Assembly (NCBI RefSeq): GCF_035083965.1
Contig: NC_089723.1
Span: 21,927,193-21,991,192 of the forward strand
Reading direction: 5' to 3'
DNA from: Branchiostoma lanceolatum
Taxonomy: Eukaryota > Chordata > Leptocardii > Amphioxiformes > Branchiostomatidae
DNA length: 64,000 nt
The translations under genes and the position numbers were made by a program. Below the pieces are notes generated by a model. It was not told the origin of the DNA. It was given only the letters and a program-made list of their open reading frames with translations, and did not search any database. Shown here one piece after another: positions 47,349 to 60,454 of the stretch. Each line of letters begins with the position of its first letter. Within the stretch, counting starts at the first letter, position 1.

Positions 47349-49866
47349 TTAGAAAATTCCCCTCTGGGTTGTCATCGTTACTTGTTGGACATCGGTAGAT
47401 GGAGTTAACGAGCTCTGCAAACAGAAGACAGAGCCGAGTTTATTTTTTGTTTAAAAAAAACTTCTCAACTATGTCTACAATGTAAAAGACTTTGCGGTCC
47501 TTAATAGTTGTGCTTCTCCTTTCCTTGACGAATTTACGTGTTGCTTAGACATAACCTGACTTGAAAGAAGAAAAAATGATGAGTGTTTGTGTTATTAATG
47601 CGACTCCTTCAAAGATTTCCTGCTCCACAAAACATAACATTTTTACCACAAAATCGTGGTTCTCATTTAAAATCAACGGATGACCCTCTGCTTCACGATG
47701 CATACAACATTGTATTTACTGGTGACCATGACTTGACTAATCCTGTTAAAGACATTCATTAACTTTTATTCTATAACATTGTTTGATAGTTGTAAACATA
47801 CATTGTACCGTATACGACGGTCGTGCAATAAATTTCTTCTTTATCGTAACTTCACCTGGCTTTGCAGGGTCTCCGTGGTGGTCATAACGGTGTTGAGCTG
47901 TCCTCGCAGCTCGGACAGCTCTTTACGGGAGGTAATGAGTTCACCCCTGGCGGCCAGCATCGTCTTGCTGTCCCGCTCCCGTTCGAGCTCAATCTCGGTA
48001 AACTAGAGGGAAACGCGCACAGGAAAGTGTTTTTCTATCTTATCATCAGACTATATTGATATTACAGGAAAAATTTTATCATATGCCATACAATAATTTT
48101 ACGATATCAGTACTGAAAAAAAACTGCCACATTCTGTGCGTTGTTTTCTTTGTTTTGATCAGAAATTCTTTTCGCTTCTTTATATCAAATTGCACAGCCA
48201 TCTAAACGAATTTCAAAGTTCCCCAGTTATGTATGTCAACACAACATCAGAATTTATCTTTCTGTGTCTCACTTTCTCCTTGTACTTGGCCTCTGCTTCC
48301 TCCTGAATGTCCCGGCAGAAATTTTCATAGATCTGCCGCAGGTCATACAGCTCAGCGATGACATCAGGTCCAGCTTCCTGGGTCTGCTCCACGGCAACAA
48401 TGGACAGGCTCTGGTTCAACTGGTCTTGAAGTTGCTTCAGTTCCTGCAATTGAGAACTCATGAGAATATCCGGATTTAGGACATGTCCGGGCATAGATAG
48501 CTCCTTGTAACTTTTTCATTAGTAAGGTTCCCATTCTACCAGACAGCTATCGCGCTGCGACCTCGCTGTGACCTTGCCTGAATTTGTGTAAGCCTTGACT
48601 TTTGAATTGGAATAAGTATGAAGCATTATGCAAAGTATGGCTGAAAAGACAACAAAGCACACAAAGGGTATACTTGAAAGATTCGTTTTGTTATCCATGA
48701 AATTCGTTAAAAGCTGTCAAATTGCTTGGTCGCAGTGCGGTGCACTGGCCTCGTGGAGTTGCAACTAAGCAATGAATGTTTAGGTAATATGAAGTATGTT
48801 GATAATTTGTGTCCAGACGCAATAGTAACACTAATATTGATACGTACCTGCTTGTGAACCAACATCATGAAATCGATCTCTTCCTGCATTGTAGCAAGCT
48901 TATTCTGGAGGTCCACACGTATCAGTGTCACGGCGTACAAGTCCTAGAGATAAGACGTAAAGTACTAGGTATATCTTGTATATGAATAACTTTGTCTATA
49001 AACAAAAAAATATCGTACATTGTACAGTAAGACAGCTCAAATATGGTAAACACAAGAATCAGATCCCTAATTTGATTGGGTACATGTACAATAACCTGAA
49101 ATACTAGAAGAATATGAAACCTACTTTATTGAGCTTTGCAACCTCAGTATTCAGCTCGGCGTGCCAGGCCGCCTCATCGTCCAACCTGTGTAGCAACAAA
49201 CAGTCAGCAAACATTCAGTATATAGTTGACAACACAGAAGGGCATAATCATTTTAACTAATCGACACCTTCTCTTGCCACCTGTACACTCAGGTAGTGAG
49301 CGTTTTTTACACCCAGTACTTACCACATTACTTTTCTTCCATGGAAATATTACGCTTACAAGACAGGCCTTACTGAATAAATCGGAGCTTGCGCCAAAAC
49401 AATCTTACTTTTTCTTGTACTCCTCAGCCTGATCCCTCCATTTGTTCCTCTCCAGCACCATCTTGGCCTTGTCTTCGGATAGCTCGTCGACCAGCTTCCG
49501 CAGGTCTTTGGTCTCCTTCTCAAACAGCGCCTTCGTGTGTGCCGTCGTCTCAGTCGCCTGTAGCTTCAGAACCTGCGCCTCCAGTGCGGAGTTGCGTTGT
49601 TGGAGGGAGCGCATATTCTGGATGTAGGAGGCGAAGCGGTTGTTCAGGGAGGACAGTTCCTCTTTCTCTTGGGACCGGGCCTTGCGTGCGCCGGCCATGG
49701 TCTGCAGCGCGCCGCCCGCCCCTCCCAGCGATGTGATGACATTGCCCGCTCTGATGGACCGTGTTCTTGCCTTGAACGATTCGGCTTCGCCTCTGTCGGC
49801 CAGAGAGGATCTCACAGAGCTACGAATCGCCTCGCTCGTTTTCGGTTGAGTCGTTACGACGCTCAT
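47349..49866 (-). CDS. Intermediate filament gene B, copy 2
   Basis: Minus-strand exons: 49866-49409 with ATG, 49185-49125 (61 bp), 48943-48848 (96 bp), 48443-48273 (171 bp), 48002-47856 (147 bp) and a probable tail exon of about 47415-47349 ending VQQVTMTTQRGIF and a stop. Exon 1 is almost identical to copy 1. The 61-bp exon starts with Leu where copy 1 has Trp. The 147-bp exon again gives 49 rather than 42 residues. As in copy 1, no exon with the helix-termination motif is visible in the roughly 440 bp between the 147-bp exon and the tail. All seen splice sites are intact. Confidence 0.82.
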
Positions 49867-51157
49867 TTTGGTTTGACTTGATTCGACCGTAGCTTCTTCT
49901 TATCTTTTGTGGCTAGTGTAAGGACACCAAAGAAGAGGTTTTGGCGCACTGCTGCCTTTTACTGAAAACTTCTGCCAGAGATATTACTCTGCAGCTAGAC
50001 TGTTTTTTTTCTTCGAATAGTTGGTTACTTCAAGATCAACTACGTAAGCATCAGCTGTCAGTCACTTAGTCCATGTCCAACCAGGCACATCTACTGATTC
50101 ATACATGACAGCGCACGAATAGGACAAGGAACATCAAGAACTAATGCATTATGTATGGACATGTCATTACCAAGATGGAGCGAAAAGAAATTCTGCGTAG
50201 ACGTTGACTAGCGGATGACCCCTGGTTAGCAGCGATGTGGAATGCTGCCTTGACGTTCCCTCTTACTACAGCCTAACAGGTCATGAAATATGAAAGATGG
50301 TATTTAGGTCTCACTGGAAGAGAAATGATAAAGGACATCATTACCCGTCCATTTACATTACGCCTGTTTTTCCTGACACAGCTCCCCAACCCAATGTTTG
50401 ATAAGTTTTTACAACGATGATGAACATTTCATTTTCGCACTTCTTTAATTGCCAATCAATAGCTGCGTACATAATACAACTGGTTCTCAAAAGAACTGTT
50501 GGTACAGATAAAAGTGTAAAAAGGGTGTTGCCTTGACTCATATCAAACATTTACTTGCCCTAAATACTAAAGACCTGTAATATTTTCACTCATCGCATTC
50601 CGTTTGGATCCTATCCTAGTTAACGTAGGTTTGAAAACGAAATGACTATGGAATTCAATGCATGCAAATAAAATGTCACTACATTACGTTACATACGAAA
50701 TAGGCTCTGGTAACAAATAGATACGGAGCACTTTTGAAGCATAGTTTTCACTGACGAGATACAAGCTTGTTTTCCCTCAAATATTTGATTGCCCTACATA
50801 CTCTTCAGCTCATCAGCAGTTCACGCATAACTTTCTATATGAAGCCATAGGATGGGAACGAAAGGTCGCGAACCTGTGACGTGTTGACACATTGGGGCCT
50901 GATATGTCCTCTGTAAACTTGGTTGAACCCAGTAAACTATCTGGTGTTTCTATAATCTGGAACAGCGTTGTTAACCAATGGCAAGCATCGTGAGCCGAAG
51001 AGATTGACAGCAAGTGACTATGTGATTAAAGTTAAAACTGTGTAAAGAAGCTGTGTACCGGGTAGATGCTCTAGCACCGGTACTGACAACGCCTCGAGGG
51101 TCGTGCTCAGACGCCAGTTTCAAAATCAAGACAAGGTCGAAGATCTAAGGAAACGCC
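49867..51157. promoter_or_regulatory. Head-to-head promoter region of IF-B and IF-C, copy 2
   Basis: This is the equivalent of 9546-11156 without the 316-bp retroposon. It shows strong conservation for a non-coding stretch, which fits either regulatory constraint or recent sequence exchange. Confidence 0.45.
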
Positions 51158-54100
51158 ATGGCTAGCAAAGCAGCACGAGCGGGCGTTGGCGGTGCAAAGC
51201 CCGTTGTCGCCCCCGCCATCCCGACCGAAGGAGCGCTGCAGACCCTCGCCGACGCCAGGGCCACCCGCAGTAGTGAGAAGAGGGAGCTGGTGGTCCTGAA
51301 CGACCGTTTCGCCAACTACATCGAGAAGGTGCGCTCCCTGCAGGAGCGGAACACCAAGCTGACGACCCAGATCAGGATCCAGGAGGCGCGGGAGGAGACT
51401 GACATCGCTGAGCTGTACGAGACGGAGCTGACGGAGCTGAGGGCGCTGGTGGACCAGCTGACTCAGGAGAAGGCTCAGCTGGACGCCGAGAGCGCCAGCT
51501 GGCAAGCACGGACTCAGGAGTGGCAGACCAAGTAAGTCCACAGTTAAGTTCTTCTTTCATGTTTCACTCCATACCGTAGGTTTAGGAGTATTATCGAATT
51601 CGAACATAGCTTTTGACCAGAAACTAGAATGTACTGATTTTTTAAATTGACTATGACAGTTTCAGACTCAATATGAGGTTATTGACGTTGAAATGAACAT
51701 TTATCGATGTGATTACTGGACAGGTGCGAGACCGAGACTGCCACGACTGAGGCCATGCGGACAGAACTGACAACGGTCAAAACGGTGGGTCTTCTCTTTC
51801 CGCTAAATTTCCATATTGCTGATATGCCATGGCGGAGCCGGAGATACCCAAATGTCGTCTTGTATTTCTGAAGTACCTATCGTGTTCTTCTGATTTCTCA
51901 TCTTATTTATCCATCAGACTAAGTCTAACTATTTGACAGTTGGGATACCACTAAAGATCTGGCTACCAGTTTTCTCCACCCTTCTCGGTCTTTTGTTCAT
52001 CTTGGTGTTTCACATAGTTTCATGTTTGTCAATTTTCTGATATGATCTACCCATCTTTTCCGTCGCCTACCTATCTTTTTCCTCCCTGGACGCTTCCTTA
52101 CCCTTTTTGGCTCGTCCCGATCACCGTGACACGTACTCGTACCAATTTAGCTTTTCGTTCGTCATTGTGGTCAGGAGTTCATCGTACGGACCGATGTTGT
52201 GTTTGAATGTATTCCGTACTTCAGCATTTTGAACACGGTCCCGGTATAGAATCTTCCGAAAGCATTTTTCTCTGTGGTCTGCACATATACATGGTATGTT
52301 ACGTCTACAGTTGTTCAGAGTTACAACAATTTGTGCAAACTGTTTTTCCAGGAGGTTGATGCAGCGACTGTGGAGCGTGTTGGAGTGGAAAACAAGCTGA
52401 CCACCGCGCAGGAGGAGATTGAGTTCCTCAAGAGGGTCTATGATGAGGTAGGCATGTCATTGTCACCATGAATAGCTTCATAAGGTTGGTGAATGACTGA
52501 ATAGCAAAGTTCTGTATTTACAATCACATATTGATCAAGAGCCGACGTTTCGATGACTGTTTCTGTCATCTTCATCATGGCAATTCTGACTGGTTCACTG
52601 AGCCCTGACTATGTATGTGACAATACTTTACGTTTGGGACTGCATTGTTAGCAGTAACACTTTCCTTCAGTGCACAGTGAACTAGTCAGAATTACCTTGA
52701 TGAAGATGGCAGACGGCCATCGAAACGTCGGCTCTTGTTAAATATGTGGTTTTAGATAAAATACTTTGCTATTCATGTCTTCGTAACGTTAGAACCATCC
52801 CGAAATTGTATTTGTGCTCTAGATAAACAATAAAGGATTATGTAACTTTTTGAAATCAAGCTTGACGCTGTAGATAGACGACATATGTATCGATTGATGC
52901 TACGAATTTCAAAGACACAAGAAAGAACAAACAGCCACTGAAGATTTAGTCACTTGAACGTTTACCTTGCTGTTCGTAGACAGACTGTACACTGATCAAT
53001 CAACCAATTATTCGAATCCGCAGGCATCAACTGGCGATACATTTCGGGTGTAGACATCTCTCTATTATAACAATGTATCATCTTTATAGAATACAGTACA
53101 TACTGCTGTACACTCACTATGATAATCATATATGCTTACCATGTAAGTTTTGTACCATTACAGGAGACGCGTAAGGTGCAGTACCAGTTGAACCAGACAG
53201 TGGCCATTGTTGAGACCGAGGCTCCGATCATCACTGGACCTGACCTGAGCGAGACTCTGCGTGAGATCCGCATGCAGCAAGAGATCATGGGACGGGCAAA
53301 CAGGGAAGAGGCCGAGGCCAAGTACAAGCTCAAGGTGAGACCACCACTGATACTGTGGTGACAATTAGAAAAAAGGGGCCCCAGCGGGGAGTTTACGGGC
53401 TTTTTTTCACTTTCGGGCGTGACCCCTTGCTAGCCCCCTTGGACACCCTGCGGCTACCGGGCTATTTTGGCGCATGTCCAGACCCCCAAATGTTTTTAAC
53501 TCGTATAGTAGTTAGAATATCCATCGGGACCTGGTGACGAATTGACGCCGTAGGACCATGGAAAGTGAAAAAAGGATGCTATACCGTACCTCGCATAAAG
53601 CGCTATTCCAAAGTACAAATATACTTCATTGCATACTACTTATTTGTCACCATTGTTATCTTGCACACAATCTGTTTTCTTTTTCTACATTGTATATACA
53701 ATTTAAGGTTGCAAATAGCCCTTGGGCAGGGACTGTATCTAAACATTGATATTCCAGTTGCAGGGATATTGTTGTGTACATTACATAGAAAAAAGGGTTG
53801 ATGTTTCTCGTCCTCTGGAACGGAGCAAACAAAGCAAAACAAACTTAAAGTTGATATTGTTTGTTTCTTTCCAGTTCAGCGAGTTCGCCCAGCAGCGGGA
53901 GCTTGATAACGAGGCTCTGGTTTCCGCCCGGTCCGAGCTGACCAACCTGAAGAGGATGCTTCAGTCTATCGTCACCGAGACACAGACACTCAAGAACAAG
54001 GTTGGGTCATCGCCTTACCGTTATGTTACGGTTACACTCGGAAAAAGGGGCCCCGACGGGTTGTTAACGGGCTGTTTTTCACGGTGCGTTTCCGGGCGTG

Positions 54101-54906
54101 GCCCCGTGGAACCCCATGTGGCTACCGGGGTATTTTGGGGCACGGCCGGGCCCTGTTTGATTTTAACTTCCCACACCCTCTACGGGCACGGTGACCGTAG
54201 CATTTCAGCAACATTCCACTCGGGCGGCGACCTCCCTGCAACAGAGCTATTTGACAGATCGATCAGCGAATTTCATAGATTAAAAACGAACCTTTTTTGT
54301 GTTTGTGTGTTTATTGTGTTTTCAGTCCACTGTAGTATGAAATCAGAGAGAAAGTAAAAAAAAATTCTGTGTCTTCCTTACTAGACCGGGTCCCTGGAGA
54401 CGAACATCGCGGAGACAGAGGCCCGCCGTCTGAAGGAGATTGAGGAGTACAAGCTGGCGATCGGCGAGCTGGAGCAGCAGATCGAGAAGATGAAGCTGGA
54501 GATGACGCAGCACACCGTGGAGTACCAGGAGCTCATGAACATCAAGATGGCGCTGGACGTGGAGATAGCGGCCTACAGGAAGCTGCTGGAAGGGGAGGAG
54601 TTGAGGTGGGGTTATTTTCGTAATAACAATGACCTTTATCACATGAATATTCAATCTCAATATGGGCTAATGTTGACATATTTGGATCTTATAGAATCTG
54701 AAAAGACTTATGCTCAGAAAATAGAATCTATATCGCCATCGTAAACGCCCATCGCTATTCATATTGTAAACACTCATTTCTTGCAATTTTCTTGTTTGAA
54801 TGATTTCCACTATACAGGCTCTTCAGCGAAGCCCAACCAAAACGTCAAACGTGAGGTCAGCAGTCAGGTGAGGCGTGAAGTCACGATGGAAATCAAGTCC
54901 AGCTAG
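51158..54906 (+). CDS. Intermediate filament gene C, copy 2, intact
   Basis: Plus-strand exons: 51158-51531, 51724-51784 (61 bp), 52352-52447 (96 bp), 53164-53334 (171 bp), 53875-54000 (126 bp), 54385-54605 (221 bp) and a tail exon from 54818. The rod begins [19 protein letters not shown] and ends [11 protein letters not shown], both diagnostic of IF proteins. With the consensus donor at 54605 the tail reads [11 protein letters not shown] and stops at 54852-54854, about 361 residues in all. A weaker donor 5 bp further on would put the tail exon in a frame reading [21 protein letters not shown] to the stop at 54904-54906, which looks more like an IF tail. The start has context GCCATGG. This copy is the functional-looking partner of the deleted copy 1 gene. 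Confidence 0.87.
52488..52788. mobile_element. Long-TIR MITE, IF-C intron, copy 2
   Basis: Counterpart of 12442-12740, with the same inverted halves around CCGACGTTTCGATG. Confidence 0.7.
53356..53560. repeat. Degenerate GCTACGGTCAC-family repeat, copy 2
   Basis: Counterpart of 13263-13470, sharing TTTCGGGCGTG and GGCTATTTTGGC. Confidence 0.55.
54022..54203. mobile_element. GCTACGGTCAC MITE, internally deleted, copy 2
   Basis: Same insertion as 13997-14299, but about 120 bp shorter inside and with a mutated left end; the right end GTGACCGTAGCAT (54191-54203) is intact. Confidence 0.65.
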
Positions 54907-55028
54907 AGAGGAAGTACTTGAATCGGATGACGTAAAGCTGTGTGACGTCGTATTACATCATTAGCATATATCATCATTTTAATCGTAGCATGCAACGTGT
55001 TAACATTTGTTCAAGTCAAACTTGTACG

Positions 55029-55034
55029 AATAAA
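55029..55034 (+). terminator. Poly(A) signal of IF-C, copy 2
   Basis: An AATAAA about 125 bp after the tail-exon stop, conserved with copy 1. Confidence 0.6.
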
Positions 55035-56559
55035 TCATGAATTTCAAGAGGCTTCTGAAGAATAAACATTTGCTTTGGTAGACCATGACCTAGTGCTATT
55101 GTCAATGAATGATTTTTCTTCTTCATTTATGAACTGGAGATAGACATTCGAGAGGTAGCCTTACTATGCTACGGTCACAATTGGAAAAAGTGTGGCGATT
55201 AAAAATTATTGCCATAGCGAAGGTGTCTGGGTTGATCTTACTGTCATGTAAGGAAAGTATCAACGTAGCACTTATAGTTCTGCCATAATATTTGTTCAAA
55301 TCGTACTTAGAAATCAGAGAGGCCTCTGCCAAGTTTTTTGAGTCAACAGAGGTTTTGTTGGTGGGAGGCATGATGTTCAGCACGTTCTTGAGATAATAGA
55401 TCAACTGGGGTAGGTTGAAAACCCTTTTCAAAGCTAGAATACTAGATTCGGTGCCCTGAGAACTCCCTGACACACTCCCACCAGTACGAAATCGGAAACC
55501 ACTTAAGTAGGTCATCTGTCATCGACCTGGGTGCTGGGATGCCAGACCGTGCTAAAGAAGGTATAGAGTGACAGGCGGGCGGACGGATTCCATACATTCC
55601 TGTGCAATTCTGGGAATTCTTGTAAACGGGCGTAAAATATTCTATTAAGCTCGCTCTTAAAGGGCGCCAGACATTTGGAGATAACTTAGTCTTATCATAT
55701 GTAACAATAGTATTATTATTATTAACAAGGCTAGAAGAGCAACATGTTATTACCCTTAAGATGTGGTACAGCTCTAACGACTCCCTCCTGATCAAAGATT
55801 TCGACGACACCGTGGGCAGCATCCGGATAAACTTGGAGCGACCTCCGAGCGAGATCCGTTTCCTTGTGGACGACGCTTCCTTAAAGGAGTTCATGTCTCC
55901 CATCACCGACTGGAGGTCTGAGGCAGACGCACGGATAGAACAGATCCGCAAGAGAGACGTCAAACTCCGGTGAGAAGAAATGAAAAATTATACATAACCT
56001 ATTTACTGATATTTGACAAGATTCAGAAGCTGGTAGCATACGTAGACAAGGATTTGTTCACATTTGCGAATATTTTCATCGGGTTGGTGAATGACTGAAT
56101 GGCAAAGTTCTTTATTCACAACCACATATCTAACAAGAGATAAAACGTTTCGATAACCGTCTGTCATCTTCATCAGGGCAATATGCTGACTGGTTCACTA
56201 GCTATAGTGCAAAGTGAGCCAGTCAGAACTCTCCTGATGGAGGTCGCAAACGCACATCCAAACGTCGATTCTCATTATCTCCATGTTAAATGGAGATATA
56301 GTTTTGAGCGTGTCTGTTTGTCTGTTTGTCATCTGTTTGTCAACCATGTTGTGAAGTTGGCACCAAGAAATGCATGGTGCACCAACTGCAGAATTTACAT
56401 ACGTGCACGCCGACAGAAGACCGAATCGCTTGAAATTGTCACCATAAAATTTTAACTGTACTATGATATTTTAATGTATAGTTGCTGAATAGCACGGTAT
56501 TTTGCTGTACTTCACAGCGCAATTCAGGAATCCAATGCAATTAATGGTGACCTGTCATC

Positions 56560-57612
56560 ATTTGTAAACATTTGTAAACATTTGTAAACAGTTGTTAACA
56601 GTTGTAAACATTTGTAAACTTTTGTAAACTTTTGTTAACTTTTGTAAACATTTGTAAACTTTTGTTAACATTTGTAAACTTTTGTAAACTTTTGTAAACA
56701 TTTGTAAACTTTTGTAAACTTTCGTAAACATTTGTAAACTTTTGTAAATTTTTGTAAACATTTGTTAACTTTTGTAAACTTTTGTTAACATTTGTAAACT
56801 TTTGTAAACTTTTGTAAACTTTTGTAAACATTTTAAAACTTTTGTGAACTTTTATAAACTTTTGTAAACTTTTGTAAAGATTTGTAAACTTTTGTAAACT
56901 TTTGTAAACTTTTGTTAACATTTGTAAACTTTTGTAAACATCTGTAAACTTTTGTAAACTTTTGTAAACTTTCGTTAACTTTCGTTAACATTTGTAAACT
57001 TTTGTAAACTTTTGTAAACATTTGTAAACTGTTGTAAACTTTTGTAAACATTTGTAAACTTTTGTAAACTTTTTTAAACTTTCGTTAACATTTGTAAACT
57101 TTTGTAAACATTTGTAAACATTTGTAAACTGTTATAAACCTTTATGTAAACATTTGTAAACTTTTGCTACCTTTTGTAAACATTTGTAAACTTTTGTTAA
57201 CTTATGTAAACATTTGTAAACTTTTTTAAAGTTTTGTAAACTTTTGTAAACATTTGTAAACTTTTGTAAACTGTTGTAAACTTTCGTTAACTTTTGTTAA
57301 CATTTATTAACTTTTGTAAACTTATGTAAACTTTTTTAAACTTTTGTAAACATTTGTAAACTTTTGTAAACTTTTGTAAACTTTTGTTAACTTTTGTAAA
57401 CTTATGTAAACTTTTTTAAACTTTTGTAAACATTTGTAAACTTTTATGAACTTATGTAAACTTTTTAAACATTTGTAAACTTTTGTAAACTTGTGTTAAC
57501 AGTTGTAAACTTTTGTAAACATTTTGAACTTTCGTTAACATTTGTAAACTTTTGTAAACTTGTGTAAACTTTTGTAAACATTTGTAAACTTTTGTAAATT
57601 TTTGTAAACATT
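56560..57612. repeat. Decamer minisatellite, about 105 units, copy 2
   Basis: Same 10-bp unit as 16553-17317, in the same GH10 intron but about 290 bp longer, with more GTTAAC and TTTTTTAAAC variants and local higher-order repeats. Confidence 0.95.
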
Positions 57613-58023
57613 TAGGGATGGTGTGTCTGTGTGTGTTTCCGGACTACTGTAAGCAGCATAACTCAAGTACCTCTTGATATGATGGAATTACGATGATATT
57701 CGGTATATGGGCGGGTGTTGAGAAGCCAAAATTCAAGGTCTATTTTGGGCCCCCTGGTAAGTGACCTTGGTACTGCAGCAGAACTTTTTCTATCTTTTGA
57801 CCTATGGTCTTGATTGTTTGTGTCAGATAGCTTGCGATGAAATGAAGAAGTGGTTAAGGTTTGGGCCCCTGGCAGCTTATTCTGGAACTGCATGGGTGTT
57901 ATTGTGAAAATCTTCTAAGGAGAATAACTGAACAGAGGAATGTTAGATTTCTATATTTAGTATGCAGGTAGCTTGGACAGAGATGTAAGTAATGAAGTGC
58001 AAATAATGCTAATTGGGACTTAA

Positions 58024-58857
58024 TTGGGGCTTGCTCATTCGCCCCCCCCCCCCGTCATAATTTCCGAACGGTATGATGTATCATCGACATATTTGCAGGG
58101 AGTGATGGTCACGTCAAGTCTTATAAATTCCTGTAATTTTGGTGACGTTATGACGTTATATGTCGTAATTACGACGTCATCGATGTGATTTTATTGGCTA
58201 AGTAGTGAATTCCCGTCATATCTAAAGGTATTAAACAAAACAGTTTGTATTATTCGATTTAAGGTATGCAAAGGCATACGACGTTGATGGTAAGTACGTT
58301 GACGGCAATATGACGGATCCGGCATCTTGGATCCGGCATTTTAAAATTTTTGAAAATCCTTTATGACTCCAAACGACACTGAAATAGACTAGAAATGTTC
58401 ATTTTAATGTTTCTGGTAAAGAAAATGTCAGGTATTGACGATTTTAATGGCGAAAAAGCCTGCTGATACCTTGAATAGTGATATAGTCCGCCAACTTGGA
58501 TTTTGACTGATAACGTCATCAAATTAGCATAAATTATGAATATTAAATCATGAAAGTTACATCTAATTACATATGATGTTATACATGTATGAAAACTAGT
58601 GTAGTTGTGCAAGAAAACCTGAGAAATATCTTTTTTTTTTCAAAAAAATTAGTGATTTTTGCATAAAATGCCTGTCAGAAACCCGTCGCCAGGGCAACAT
58701 GAAAAATGATAAACTTAAAACCATTATAACAAAATTGCTGCCAAATTTTTTTTAAGGAAAAGTCACCATGGTAGTCCTTGCATACATCGTTTGGCAGTAA
58801 TACGATGTCAAAGTTGACGCGGGAACTTTTAGCCCCCCCCCCCTTGTCTGGATAGGG
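58024..58857 (-). mobile_element. piggyBac-like MITE, copy 2, without LINE
   Basis: Unsplit version of 21289-24219: the interior at 58254-58670 is what copy 1 lost. The right end GGATAGGG is followed by TTAA (58858-58861). The left family terminus is truncated. The interior aligns in reverse with 60455-61374. Confidence 0.65.
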
Positions 58858-59076
58858 TTAAACACTTAGATACTCTATGCCTAGATTTGAATGGATGTTG
58901 TATTCCAATTGATGAGATGGCAAGCTTAGGCAGCAGCAAAAAGTATGGTGGATAAAACCTGGCTGACTGTGGTATTTTTTTGTATCGTAGGATCAACACA
59001 CCGAACGCGCATGACATCACAGTAGAGGTAAGTTACGATGAATAGAGTCATCTTCAAAAACAAGTGTCAAAGATAC

Positions 59077-60450
59077 GATGCCGATGACGTGGTGATTTTC
59101 TCAGAGACCGAAGAAGGGTTACAACGTGCTTTAGACAGACTTAATATGTTTTGCACAAAATGGAAATTACAAGTGAATCAGAGAAAAACAAAAGTGGTGA
59201 TTTTTAACAAAACTGGACGCCTATTCAAGGACGTGAATTTTTTCATTGGTTCAGAGAGTATTGAAACAGCAAGTTCTTACTGCTATTTAGGTTTGATGTT
59301 GTCGTCGTCGGGAAGTTTTTCTCTTGCCAAAAATCAATTATCACAAAAAGCACGTAAAGCCATTTTCAGTCTCAAACATTTGATTCGCTCACCATTGTCT
59401 CCTAAGGCCCTGTTAAGGATATACAACGCATGTATTAAATCTATCATGTTGTACGGTTGCGAAATCTGGGGAAAGGATTACCTAAACGATAAGTGTCCTA
59501 TCGAGATAATTCAAAACAGATTTTGTAAAAATATACTTGGTGTCCAAAGAAGCTCAAGTAACGTAGCATGTAGAGCGGAGCTGGGTATATTTCCAGTCGA
59601 TCTAGATGTTTCAGTCCGCATAGTCAAATACTGGCTACGACTCAGACAACTAGACATTTCCTTACATCCTCTCCAAGTAGACGCACTTCTGTCACAACAA
59701 CATATACCTGTGAATAATCGTAGGAAAAACTGGACTCAACATGTAAAGGAGGTACTTGACAATTGTGGCTACTCATACATTTGGTATACAGACAACCCTA
59801 ATATAGACGTTAGACAGACCTGTGCACTGTTAAGAAGAAGATTAGAAGATATGTATATTCAAACATTCTTTCATAACCTGTTGAAAGATGAAGGAAAACT
59901 AAGATTTTACAAAAACGTAAAAACGATCTACGACATGGAAAATTATCTGTACCATAATGACTTTGACCAACGTGCGGCAATATGTAAGATAAGAATTAGC
60001 GCGCACCCATTAGAAATAGAGAAAGGGAGATACAAAAAGCTACCGGTCCAGGACAGAACATGTAAACAATGTGCAACGAAAGCAGTGGAAAATGAAATAC
60101 ATTTTATATGCGAATGTCCCAGATTTGAAACCGAAAGAAGCAGATTATTCACGAAAGTATCCGAAATCTCCAAAAACTTTTCTAAATTAAGAAATACACA
60201 GAAACTCATATTCCTTTTAAAATCATCCAGCCCACTCATCATAGAAAGTGTGGGACTTTTTATTTTCCACTGCTTTCAGAGAAGAAATCAAACCCCGCAT
60301 TAGTACCGTAGATATAGAAACTTACTGTAGAATAGCAATATAGAATGATTTTGTATTCATGTATACCTTTGTTTTACCTTACATTTGTATTTCGACATTG
60401 TTGTCAACATGCAATTAGCCTACGGGCATGAATTTGCAATAAACTATTCA
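59077..60450 (+). mobile_element. Non-LTR retrotransposon 3' part, long open ORF
   Basis: Absent from copy 1, where the flanks meet at about 24440. It starts inside the reverse transcriptase at the catalytic ADDVVIFSE motif and reads without a stop to 60300. The C-terminal region carries a zinc-knuckle-like Cys/His pattern (CKQC, 12 residues, H, then CECP) as in several LINE clades. The 3' end GCAATAAACTATTCATT is short and AT-rich. The absence of stops suggests a fairly young, severely 5'-truncated insertion. The upstream host sequence happens to be in frame, giving one ORF from 59038. Clade not assigned. Confidence 0.8.
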
Positions 60451-60454
60451 TTAA

